From: Lawsonibacter faecis
GTDB lineage: Bacteria; Bacillota; Clostridia; Oscillospirales; Oscillospiraceae
Direction: 5' to 3'
Assembly: GCF_014287675.1 (NCBI RefSeq)
Contig: NZ_JACOPQ010000009.1
Span: 111,994-175,993 of the forward strand
Length of the DNA: 64,000 bases
A model generated the notes under the pieces. That model did not search any database. It was not told the DNA's origin and was given only the letters and a program-made list of their open reading frames with translations. The translations under genes and the position numbers were made by a program. Position 1 is the stretch's first letter. Every line of letters starts with the position of its first letter. Positions 1-7,602 of the stretch are shown one piece after another.

Positions 1-2
1 TG

Positions 3-1559
3 CCGTGGAACCCCCAGGGCTTCGGCGGCCTGAGCTGGCACCTGGCCTTCAACACCGCGGTCAGCTTCGTCACCAACACCAACTGGCAGACCTACTCCGG
101 AGAGGTCGCCCTGTCCAACCTCTCCCAGGCCATGGGTCTTACAGTTCAGAATTTCGTCTCCGCCGCCTGCGGCATCGCGGTGCTCTTCGCCGTGATACGG
201 GGCCTCATGCGGGTGAAGTCCAAGGGCATCGGCAGCTTCTGGACCGACTTGGTCCGCGCCGTCGTCTACGTGATGCTCCCCCTGTGCCTTGTGGTCTCCA
301 TCGCCCTGGTGGGCCTGGGCGTACCCCAGAGCCTGGGCGGCAGCAGGACTGTAGACCTGCTGGAGCCCTTCGCGGTGGATGCAGGCGGCAGCCGGATTGT
401 CGGCGCGGAGATTGACCTGGAGCACAACACAGTTACGCTGGACGGCGCGGTGGTGGCCGACGCCCAGATTATCACCAAGCAGGCCCTCCCACTCTATCCC
501 CAGGCCAGCCAGGTGGCCCCCAAGCAGGCGGGCACCAACGGCGGCGGCATACTGGGCACCAACTCCGCCCACCCCTTTGAAAACCCCAGCCCTCTCACCA
601 ACCTCATTGAGATGATTTTGCTGCTGCTCATCCCCGTGGCGCTCTGCTTCTCCTTCGGCTTCAGCATCAAGGATAAGCGCCAGGGCATTGCCGTCTTCCT
701 GGCCATGTTCATACTGCTGGTGGGCTTCCTGGGCGTGGCGGCCTCCCAGGAGCACGCGGCCACCCCTCAGCTCGCCCAGAACGGCGCGGTGGACGTCATC
801 GCGGGCGACGGGATGCCCGGCGGCAATATGGAGGGCAAGGAGACCCGTTTCGGCATCGCCACCTCCTCCACCTGGGCGGCCTTTACCACAGCGGCCTCCA
901 ACGGGTCGGTCAACTCCATGCACGACAGCTATACCCCTCTGGGCGGCATGGTCCCCATGCTCCTGATGATGCTGGGCGAGGTAGTCTTCGGCGGCGTGGG
1001 CTGCGGGCTGTACGGCATGATAGGCTTCATATTGCTGACGGTCTTCATCGCCGGGCTGATGGTGGGCCGCACGCCGGAGTACCTGGGCAAGAAGATTGAA
1101 CCCCGGGAGATGCGCATGGCGGTCCTGCTCTGCCTCGCCACACCCATCGCCATCCTCGTCGGCAGCGGCGCAGCGGCCCTGCTCCCCTCCACGGCGGACG
1201 CGCTGAACAACGCCGGGGCCCACGGTCTTTCGGAGATCCTCTACAACTACGCCTCGGCCGGCGGCAACAACGGCTCGGCCTTTGCCGGCATGGGCTGCGA
1301 CACGCCCTTCCTCAATACAAGCCTGGGCCTGGCGATGCTCTTCGTCCGGTTCGTCCCCATGGTGGCCGCCCTGGTCATCGGCGGGAGCATGGCCGCGAAG
1401 AAGAGGGTTGCCGCAGGCGCGGGCACCCTCTCCACGTGCAACGCCATGTTCGTATTTCTGCTCATCCTCATCGTGCTCATCGTCGGCGCGCTGAGCTTTT
1501 TCCCCGCGCTCTCCCTGGGCCCCATCGCAGAGTTCACCCAGATGGCTGGGTTAGGTTAA
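3..1559 (+). CDS. kdpA: KdpA, potassium-transporting ATPase K+-binding subunit (5' truncated by window edge)
   Basis: Potassium-translocating channel-like subunit of the KdpFABC high-affinity uptake ATPase, in the cytoplasmic membrane. The reading frame is open from base 3 (PWNPQGFGGLSWHLAFNTAV), so the start codon lies upstream; 518 residues are visible, compared with about 560 in the family. Family signatures include GTNGGGILGTNSAHPFENP, TTAASNGSVNSMHDS and NNGSAFAGM, which are the pore-loop regions that form the selectivity filter. There are about ten hydrophobic membrane segments. The Cys usual in TTAASCG and the Asn usual in NTPFYN read Asn and Asp here (GCDTPFLN), a small departure near the filter. 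It is followed after 14 bases by kdpB. KdpA identity is certain; only the N-terminus is missing. Confidence 0.97.
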   Translation, partial: PWNPQGFGGLSWHLAFNTAVSFVTNTNWQTYSGEVALSNLSQAMGLTVQNFVSAACGIAVLFAVIRGLMRVKSKGIGSFWTDLVRAVVYVMLPLCLVVSIALVGLGVPQSLGGSRTVDLLEPFAVDAGGSRIVGAEIDLEHNTVTLDGAVVADAQIITKQALPLYPQASQVAPKQAGTNGGGILGTNSAHPFENPSPLTNLIEMILLLLIPVALCFSFGFSIKDKRQGIAVFLAMFILLVGFLGVAASQEHAATPQLAQNGAVDVIAGDGMPGGNMEGKETRFGIATSSTWAAFTTAASNGSVNSMHDSYTPLGGMVPMLLMMLGEVVFGGVGCGLYGMIGFILLTVFIAGLMVGRTPEYLGKKIEPREMRMAVLLCLATPIAILVGSGAAALLPSTADALNNAGAHGLSEILYNYASAGGNNGSAFAGMGCDTPFLNTSLGLAMLFVRFVPMVAALVIGGSMAAKKRVAAGAGTLSTCNAMFVFLLILIVLIVGALSFFPALSLGPIAEFTQMAGLG

Positions 1560-1573
1560 GGCAGGTGTAAATA

Positions 1574-3649
1574 ATGGCTAACAATCTATCTCCCTTTGCC
1601 CACAGGTCCATTCTGGGCCGGGCGGTGAAGGACGCGTTTAAAAAGCTCTCCCCCAGGGACCAGCTCAAAAACCCCGTCATGTTCCTGGTCTATCTCTCCG
1701 CGCTTCTGACCACCGCGCTCTTTGCACTCTCCCTCTTCGGTGTCTCCGAAAATCTGGTGTCCAGCGGGTTCACCCTGGCCATCGCGGTTATTCTGTGGCT
1801 GACCAGCCTCTTCTCCAATTTTGCCGAGGCCATTGCCGAGGGCCGGGGCAAGGCCCAGGCCGATTCCCTGCGCTCCTCCAGGCGGGACGTGACCGCCCAC
1901 AAGCTCAGCGATCCCGCCCGGCGCGAGGCCGTTGCCGACGTGCCCGGCGCGGCGCTGAGGCGGGGCGACTTCTTCCTGGTCTCCGCCGGGGAGCAGATCC
2001 CCGCCGACGGCGAGGTGGTGGAGGGCGCGGCCAGCGTGGACGAGTCCGCCGTCACCGGTGAGTCCGCCCCCGTTATCCGGGAGGCGGGGGGCGACCGCTC
2101 CGCCGTTACCGGCGGCACCACTGTGCTCTCCGACTGCCTGGTGGTCCGGGTGACCCAGGAGGCCGGGCAGAGCTTTCTCGACAAGATGATCGCCATGGTG
2201 GAGGGCGCCAACCGCAAGAAGACCCCCAACGAGATCGCCCTCCAGATTCTGCTGGTGGCCCTCAGCATCATCTTCGTACTGGTCACCGCCTCGCTCTACG
2301 CCTACTCCCTGTTCTCCGCCAATCAGGCCGGCATCAGAAACCCCACCTCGGTGGTCTCGCTGGTGGCCCTGCTCATCTGCCTGGCCCCCACCACCATCGG
2401 CGCGCTCCTCTCCGCCATCGGCATCGCCGGCATGAGCCGCCTGAACCAGGCCAACGTGCTGGCCATGAGCGGCCGGGCCATTGAGGCCGCAGGTGACACC
2501 GACGTTCTCCTTCTGGACAAGACGGGCACCATCACCCTCGGTAACCGCCAGGCCGCCGCCTTCCTGCCCGTGGACGGCTGCACCGAGGAGGCCCTGGCCG
2601 ACGCGGCCCAGCTCTCCTCCCTCCCGGACGAGACCCCCGAGGGCCGCTCCATCGTGGTGCTGGCCAAGGAAAAATTCGGCATCCGGGGCCGGGAGCTTAC
2701 TGACCGGCACATGACCTTCCTCCCCTTTACCGCCCAGACCCGCATGTCCGGCGTGGACTTCAACGGTACGGAGATCCGCAAGGGCGCGGCGGACGCGGTG
2801 CGGGCCTATGTGGAGGCCGCCGGGAATCCCTACAGCCGACAGTGCGCCGCCCTGGTGGATGAGGTGGCCCGCCAGGGGGGCACCCCCCTGGTGGTTGCCA
2901 GGGACCACAAAATTCTGGGCGTCATCCACCTTAAGGATATCGTGAAGGACGGCGTGAAGGAGCGCTTCGCCGACCTGCGCACCATGGGCATCCGCACCAT
3001 CATGATCACCGGCGACAACCCGGTCACCGCCGCCGCCATCGCCGCCGAGGCAGGGGTGGACGATTTCCTGGCCGAGGCCACTCCCGAGGCAAAGCTGGAG
3101 ATGATCCGCAAATACCAGGCCGAGGGCCACCTGGTCGCCATGACCGGCGACGGCACCAACGACGCCCCCGCCCTGGCCCAGGCCGACGTGGCCGTAGCCA
3201 TGAACTCGGGCACCCAGGCGGCCAAGGAGGCGGGCAATATGGTGGACCTGGACTCCTCGCCCACCAAGCTCATTGAGATCGTCCGCATCGGCAAGCAGCT
3301 TCTGATGACCCGGGGCAGCCTGACCACCTTCTCCATCGCCAACGACATCGCCAAATACTTCGCCATCATCCCCGCCCTCTTCATGGGCCTCTATCCCGGC
3401 CTGGGTGTGCTGAACATCATGGGGCTGCACAGCCCCCAGAGCGCCATCCTCTCCGCCCTCATCTACAACGCACTCATCATCGTGGCCCTCATTCCCCTGG
3501 CCCTGAAGGGGGTCAAATACCGGGAGGTCCCGGCGGGCAGACTGCTGCGCCACAATCTTCTGGTCTATGGTCTGGGCGGCATTGCGGTGCCCTTCCTCGC
3601 CATCAAGCTCATCGACCTCATCGTCGCGCCCATTCTGGCGCTTGTGTAA
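1574..3649 (+). CDS. kdpB: KdpB, potassium-transporting P-type ATPase catalytic subunit
   Basis: ATP-hydrolysing subunit of the Kdp potassium pump, 691 residues, a normal length. The order is: N-terminal membrane segments; the actuator domain with SVDESAVTGESAPV (TGES loop, about residues 155-170); further membrane helices; the phosphorylation motif DKTGTIT with Asp315; the nucleotide-binding domain; the hinge MTGDGTNDAPALAQADVAVAM; and C-terminal helices. All catalytic motifs are intact. The ATG is preceded by an AGGTG ribosome site, 14 bases after kdpA, and kdpC follows after 15 bases, so kdpABC form one transcript. Expression is expected under potassium limitation through KdpD/KdpE, which are encoded nearby, but the operon promoter is outside the window. 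Confidence 0.98.
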   Translation: MANNLSPFAHRSILGRAVKDAFKKLSPRDQLKNPVMFLVYLSALLTTALFALSLFGVSENLVSSGFTLAIAVILWLTSLFSNFAEAIAEGRGKAQADSLRSSRRDVTAHKLSDPARREAVADVPGAALRRGDFFLVSAGEQIPADGEVVEGAASVDESAVTGESAPVIREAGGDRSAVTGGTTVLSDCLVVRVTQEAGQSFLDKMIAMVEGANRKKTPNEIALQILLVALSIIFVLVTASLYAYSLFSANQAGIRNPTSVVSLVALLICLAPTTIGALLSAIGIAGMSRLNQANVLAMSGRAIEAAGDTDVLLLDKTGTITLGNRQAAAFLPVDGCTEEALADAAQLSSLPDETPEGRSIVVLAKEKFGIRGRELTDRHMTFLPFTAQTRMSGVDFNGTEIRKGAADAVRAYVEAAGNPYSRQCAALVDEVARQGGTPLVVARDHKILGVIHLKDIVKDGVKERFADLRTMGIRTIMITGDNPVTAAAIAAEAGVDDFLAEATPEAKLEMIRKYQAEGHLVAMTGDGTNDAPALAQADVAVAMNSGTQAAKEAGNMVDLDSSPTKLIEIVRIGKQLLMTRGSLTTFSIANDIAKYFAIIPALFMGLYPGLGVLNIMGLHSPQSAILSALIYNALIIVALIPLALKGVKYREVPAGRLLRHNLLVYGLGGIAVPFLAIKLIDLIVAPILALV

Positions 3650-3664
3650 GGGAGGCAGTATTCC

Positions 3665-4264
3665 ATGAAAAAAACGCTTCTGCACGCCGGCGGTATGCTG
3701 GTGCTCATGATGGTCCTGTGCGGCTTTGCCTATACGCTGCTCATCACCGGCGTGGGGCAGCTTCTGTTCCCCCGCCAGGCCAACGGCAGCGTCATTGAGG
3801 TGGACGGCAGGACCTATGGCTCCGAGCTTCTGGGCCAGGAGTTCACCGGCCCGGAGTACCTCTGGGGCCGCATTATGAATATTGACGTCGACTCCTTTAC
3901 CGACGGGAACGGCGAACGTGTCATGTACGCCTGGCCCTCCAACCTCAGTCCGGCCAGCCCGGAGTACGGGGCCCTGGTGGCTGAGCGCGTGGCCGCCCTC
4001 CGGGCCGCCAATCCCGCCATGGGCGGCGCGCCCATTCCCGTGGATCTGGTCACCTGCTCCGGCAGCGGACTGGATCCGGACATCTCCCCCGCCGCAGCGG
4101 AGTATCAGGCGGCCCGGATCGCCGCCGCCAGGGGGATCACCGAGACCGAGGTGCGCGCCGCCATTGACGCGGCCACCTCCGGCCGCCTGCTGGGCGTCTT
4201 CGGCGAACCCCGGGTCAACGTGCTCAAGGTCAACCTGATTCTGGACGGCATTCTGGAGGGATAA
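3665..4264 (+). CDS. kdpC: KdpC, potassium-transporting ATPase accessory subunit
   Basis: Small subunit of KdpFABC, 199 residues, which in the family stabilises the complex and helps nucleotide binding. One N-terminal membrane helix (about residues 8-33) is followed by an extracytoplasmic domain with PEYLWGR, SNLSPASPEY, PIPVDLVTCSGSGLDPDISPAAA and VNVLKVNLILD, the conserved KdpC core. GGGAGG lies a few bases before the ATG. The gene ends only two bases before the next start, and its last codons carry the ribosome site (GGAGGG) of that next gene, which suggests translational coupling. Confidence 0.97.
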   Translation: MKKTLLHAGGMLVLMMVLCGFAYTLLITGVGQLLFPRQANGSVIEVDGRTYGSELLGQEFTGPEYLWGRIMNIDVDSFTDGNGERVMYAWPSNLSPASPEYGALVAERVAALRAANPAMGGAPIPVDLVTCSGSGLDPDISPAAAEYQAARIAAARGITETEVRAAIDAATSGRLLGVFGEPRVNVLKVNLILDGILEG

Positions 4265-4266
4265 GC

Positions 4267-5142
4267 ATGCTCTACCCCTTTCAGTTGGTCTCCGAGACCC
4301 TTCTCCCCCTGCCGCCGGTCCCCCCGCCGCCCTCGGCCGCCGCGGGCTTTCTGGCTCTGGCGCGGACCCTCAGCGGCCTCTTCGACGAGACGCCCGCCGT
4401 CCTGTACCTCCCCGGCGCCTCTTCGCTGACACTGCTCTACCGGGATGTGTCCTACCACTGGCGGGACGTCTTCGACAGCGCCGGCCCCCTGGCGGCGGGA
4501 CTGAAAGCTCCCCCGCGGTTCTTCGGCACCACCCCCGCCAGGGAGACCGCCGAGCTGACCGTCCGCCCCGGTCCCCCCGGGCAGGCGGCAGTCCGCCTCC
4601 GGTCCGTCTCCGGGCGGCCCTTCGACCGTCTCCAGGGCCTGGGCGTCCGCCTGGAGACGGGGGATGCGTCCACCGCCGCCCTGCTGGCGGAAGTGGCCGC
4701 CGCCCTCCCTTGCCGCGCCCCCTGCGGCGTGTTTTCCCGCAGGTTTGAAGGCCTCCTGCACGGCTGCGGCCTGCTGGCCCCCACGGATGGCAGCCTCTTC
4801 GCGTACCTGACCTGGGAGCCCGTCCCCCAGGAGCAGCTCCTCCTGGCGCTCACCTGTGCCCACAAGGCCGCGCTGTGGCGGGCCTTCCTGCAGGACGGCC
4901 TCCAGCTCCTGGAATTTGACTGGCTTTGGACGCACTACTACACGGGAGAGGCCATCTTCCTGCTGGAGTGGGAGCTGGCCCTGGGGGAGGTGTTGGAGGA
5001 TTTGGGCTACCGCGTGGACCGGGGCCCCGCCAGCTTTCGGGTGCTGGACGAGAAGGGCCGGGACCGGCGCTTCGACTTCGCCAGAGGCGCCCCGGCGGAA
5101 AAGCTCTTTCTCAAGCTGCTGTTCCCCCTGGACGGCAGGTAG
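4267..5142 (+). CDS. Unknown protein, last gene of the kdp operon
   Basis: 291 residues, not recognised. The start lies two bases after the kdpC stop, with a GGAGGG ribosome site inside the kdpC 3' end, so it is coupled to the pump genes. No signal peptide or convincing membrane segment is visible. The N-terminus is Pro-rich (LPLPPVPPPPSAAA), the middle looks like alternating beta/alpha structure, and a Trp/Tyr-rich stretch FDWLWTHYYTGEAIFLLEW sits near residue 220. The sequence is cytoplasmic in character and Leu/Arg/Pro rich. Its place after kdpABC suggests a Kdp-related regulatory or assembly role, but that is inference from position only. A strong hairpin follows at 5179-5213. Confidence 0.7.
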   Translation: MLYPFQLVSETLLPLPPVPPPPSAAAGFLALARTLSGLFDETPAVLYLPGASSLTLLYRDVSYHWRDVFDSAGPLAAGLKAPPRFFGTTPARETAELTVRPGPPGQAAVRLRSVSGRPFDRLQGLGVRLETGDASTAALLAEVAAALPCRAPCGVFSRRFEGLLHGCGLLAPTDGSLFAYLTWEPVPQEQLLLALTCAHKAALWRAFLQDGLQLLEFDWLWTHYYTGEAIFLLEWELALGEVLEDLGYRVDRGPASFRVLDEKGRDRRFDFARGAPAEKLFLKLLFPLDGR

Positions 5143-5178
5143 GACCGCCGCCCCCGCCGGTGCGGCGGGACGGAAAAA

Positions 5179-5213
5179 CAGCCCGGCCGCTCCAGAGCAG
5201 AGCGGCCGGGCTG
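5179..5213 (-). terminator. Intrinsic terminator between convergent kdp operon and ktrA
   Basis: A 14-bp perfect stem (CAGCCCGGCCGCTC / GAGCGGCCGGGCTG) with a 7-base loop. Read on the minus strand it is followed by a run of five T, so it terminates ktrBA. On the plus strand it may also stop the kdp transcript, though without a clear U tract. Confidence 0.85.
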
Positions 5214-5233
5214 CTGCGATGCCTGTTCTCCCA

Positions 5234-5881
5234 TCAAAGCTGAAGAAATTTCTGCGTATCCCGGTTGCAGCCCAGGATAAAGAGGGTCTCGTCCGCCCGG
5301 AAGCAGTGGTTGGGCCCCGGCATGGGCTCCAGCGTGCCGGCGCGTTTGATTGCCAGAATATTGATCCGGTACCGCTGCCGGACGGCCAGCTCCACCACCG
5401 TCTTCCCTATCCACGCCCCCGGCACGGAGGTCTCGTAGATGGCGTACTCGTCGGTCAGCTCCACATAGTCGAAAATATGGTCCCCGCTGTACCGCACCGC
5501 CGCCCAGGAGGCCATCTGCTTCTCCGGGTAGATCACGTCGTCCGCCCCGTTGCGCAGCAGGAACTTGGCGTGCACATCCCGGGTGGCCCTGGAGAGGACA
5601 AAGGGCGCGCCCTGCTCCTTCAGAAGCGCGGTGGTCTCCAGTGAGCTCTGGAAGTCGTCCCCGATGGCCACCACGCACAAATCAAAATTCCGCACCCCCA
5701 GGGAGGCGATAAATTGCTCGTTGGTGCTGTCGCCAATCTGGGCGTTGGTCACGTAGGGCAGCGCGTCGTTGATCCGCCGCTCATCCCTGTCCACCGCCAG
5801 CACCTCGTGGTGCAGGTCCCGGAGCTTCTGGGCCATGTGCCGCCCGAACCGTCCCAGACCTATTAAAAGTACCGATTTCAT
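5234..5881 (-). CDS. ktrA: KtrA/TrkA-type potassium uptake regulatory subunit (RCK)
   Basis: Cytoplasmic gating ring protein of a Ktr potassium channel, about 215 residues. An RCK_N Rossmann domain (VLLIGLGRFGRHMAQ, the GxGxxG nucleotide site; VDRDER with the acidic end of strand beta-2) is followed by an RCK_C ligand domain (about residues 130-215). In the family it binds ATP/ADP or NAD(H) and c-di-AMP and gates KtrB. I chose the ATG at 5881, which has AAAGGA about 9 bases upstream; an in-frame GTG two codons earlier sits too close to that site. The gene lies 19 bases downstream of ktrB on the same strand and is its partner subunit. Confidence 0.93.
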   Translation of the reverse strand: MKSVLLIGLGRFGRHMAQKLRDLHHEVLAVDRDERRINDALPYVTNAQIGDSTNEQFIASLGVRNFDLCVVAIGDDFQSSLETTALLKEQGAPFVLSRATRDVHAKFLLRNGADDVIYPEKQMASWAAVRYSGDHIFDYVELTDEYAIYETSVPGAWIGKTVVELAVRQRYRINILAIKRAGTLEPMPGPNHCFRADETLFILGCNRDTQKFLQL

Positions 5882-5900
5882 ATTCACTCATCCTTTCCCA

Positions 5901-7250
5901 TCACCCGACGGTGACGCGCTCCCGGGGCAGCTGGGCGATGCCGGGCGCGGCGCCGGAGGCGACGGCGTAGATCATGGTGAGGCCGCCCACGCGGCCGAAG
6001 TACATCAGGAAAATGAGGATCAGGCGCGAGGCGGCGGACAGCTCCGCCGTAATTCCCAGGGACAGCCCCACCGTACCGATGGCCGACGCCGACTCGAAGA
6101 GCGCCGAAAGAATGGGCACGCCGTCCAGACCGCTGATGAGCATCCCCCCGGTGAGGAACAGGAGGATATAGAGCAGGAAAATGGCGGAGGCGCTGCGCAG
6201 GGCCTCGTCCGGTACCCGGCGGCCAAAGCAGCAGGCGCTGTCCCGGCGGCGGAAAATGGCTCCCACCCCCAGCAGCATCACCGCCAGGGTGGTGGTCTTG
6301 AAGCCGCCCGCCGTGGAGCCCGGCGAGCCGCCCGCCAGCATCAGCGCGATGGTGAAGAGCTGCCCCGGCTGGCTCAGGTCCTTCAAATCCACGGTATTGA
6401 AGCCCGCCGTGCGGGGGGTGACCGCCTGAAACATGGCCGCCAGCCCCCGCTCCCCGGCGCTCAGCCCCCGCCACTGGGGCTGCCGGAACTCGTACAGCCA
6501 GAAGAAGAGAAACGCCCCCAGGAGCAGGGCCAGAGTGGTGGATAAAATCAGCTTGCTCTGCAGCCGGTAGCGCCGCAGATGGACGCCGTGCTGCCTAACG
6601 TCGTGCCAGGTCAGAAAGCCCACGCCCCCCAGTACAATCAGCAGCGCCACCGTGCCGCTGACCAGCGGGTCGCCCACATAGCCCGTGAGGGAGGCGCAGG
6701 GCGCCGCCGCCGTCCCCATCAGGTCGAAGCCCGCGTTGCACACGGCGGAGACCGAGTGGAACACCGCGTACCACAGCCCCTTCCCAAGCCCGAAGCGGGG
6801 ACAAAGGCGCAGTGCCAGCAGCATCGCGCCGACCGTCTCGATGAGGAGGGCGGTCTTCAGGATAAACCGGGTCTGTCGCACAATCCCGCCCACCTGGGGC
6901 GCCGAGATGGACTCCTGCATGATCCAGCGCTGCTTCAGGCCGATTTTCTTGCCCGCCAGCATGGATACCGCCACCGCCACCGTCACCACGCCCATGCCCC
7001 CCACCTGGATTAGCGCCAGGATGACCCCCTGTCCGAAGGGGGTCCAGTAGAGGGCCGTGTCGTGGACCACCAGTCCTGTCACACAGGTGGCGGAGGCGGC
7101 GGTGAAGAGGGCGTCCAGCGGGGCGGCCCCGCCCCACTCGCTGGTGGACCAGGGGAGCATCAGCAGCGCCGCCCCGGTGAGAATCATCAGAAAAAATCCC
7201 AGGATGATGATCTGCGCCGGCGTGACGCGCTCATTTTTCCAGAAAGGCAC
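5901..7250 (-). CDS. ktrB: KtrB/TrkH-family potassium channel subunit
   Basis: Membrane subunit of the constitutive Ktr potassium uptake system. It has repeated membrane-pore-membrane units with filter-like glycines: ATCVTGLVV, SAVCNAGFDLMG, GGSPGSTAGGFKTTT and SASAIGTVGLS. I chose the GTG at 7250 (PFWKNERVTPAQIIILGF), with GGGGAG four bases upstream, because family members begin just before the PAQIIxLGF segment. The frame stays open to an ATG at 7382, which would add 44 residues with no homology feel and lie only a few bases from a -10 element. The gene transcribes with ktrA and diverges from kdpDE. Confidence 0.88.
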   Translation of the reverse strand: MPFWKNERVTPAQIIILGFFLMILTGAALLMLPWSTSEWGGAAPLDALFTAASATCVTGLVVHDTALYWTPFGQGVILALIQVGGMGVVTVAVAVSMLAGKKIGLKQRWIMQESISAPQVGGIVRQTRFILKTALLIETVGAMLLALRLCPRFGLGKGLWYAVFHSVSAVCNAGFDLMGTAAAPCASLTGYVGDPLVSGTVALLIVLGGVGFLTWHDVRQHGVHLRRYRLQSKLILSTTLALLLGAFLFFWLYEFRQPQWRGLSAGERGLAAMFQAVTPRTAGFNTVDLKDLSQPGQLFTIALMLAGGSPGSTAGGFKTTTLAVMLLGVGAIFRRRDSACCFGRRVPDEALRSASAIFLLYILLFLTGGMLISGLDGVPILSALFESASAIGTVGLSLGITAELSAASRLILIFLMYFGRVGGLTMIYAVASGAAPGIAQLPRERVTVG

Positions 7251-7395
7251 GGCTCTCCCCCACAATCTCCGCTCTGCATTTCCCTGCGATTCTGCAAAGC
7301 CAAAAGTCCTCACGATATCCGGCGCCTCCGCCTGTTTCGCCCACAGGGCGGGCGGCGGGCGCACGGAAAACAGGTATCGCATCCGTACAGCGGCT

Positions 7396-7401
7396 ATTAT
7401 A
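7396..7401 (-). promoter_or_regulatory. Probable ktrBA promoter (-10)
   Basis: TATAAT on the minus strand. The -35 is weak: CGGAAT at optimal spacing, or TTAACG farther up. Transcription would start near 7388 and leave a leader of about 140 bases before the GTG at 7250. The weak -35 overlaps a TCTTAAC box at 7424-7430. Confidence 0.5.
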
Positions 7402-7423
7402 TCATCGGACGGGTGAGGATTCC

Positions 7424-7523
7424 GTTAAGAGAATGGACCCGGTGTTAACGCCGCATAAAGAACAGTGCCTTTTATGCCGGAAATTCCGCCCCGCCGCCCG
7501 CCGGGTCTTAACGCAATCTTAAC
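7424..7523. promoter_or_regulatory. TCTTAAC boxes, candidate KdpE operators between ktrB and kdpD
   Basis: The 7-mer TCTTAAC occurs on the plus strand at 7506-7512 and 7517-7523, exactly 11 bp apart, and inverted at 7424-7430; a related GTTAACG lies at 7444-7450. Direct repeats spaced by 11 bp are what OmpR/PhoB-family regulators such as KdpE bind. The tandem pair would lie about 54-71 bases upstream of the expected kdpD transcription start, a normal activator position. Assignment to KdpE is inference. Confidence 0.5.
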
Positions 7524-7563
7524 ACCGCCGAAAAAATGTCAATACCGCACTGACGGCGCCTGT

Positions 7564-7571
7564 GCTATACT
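7564..7571 (+). promoter_or_regulatory. kdpDE promoter, extended -10
   Basis: TGC followed by TATACT at 7566-7571 forms an extended -10. No good -35 is present, consistent with dependence on an activator at the TCTTAAC pair upstream. The start of transcription would be near 7577. Confidence 0.5.
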
Positions 7572-7602
7572 ATGGGGTATCAAAAAGCGGGAGGTGTGCC
7601 CA

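Noticed and set aside
1586..3685. A 699-codon minus-strand frame over kdpB
   Set aside because: Shadow of kdpB; Gly/His/Asp-rich nonsense composition and no ribosome site.
7251..7382. 44-residue N-terminal extension of KtrB from the ATG at 7382
   Set aside because: It would start within a few bases of the promoter -10 and has no family similarity; the GTG at 7250 matches the usual N-terminus.
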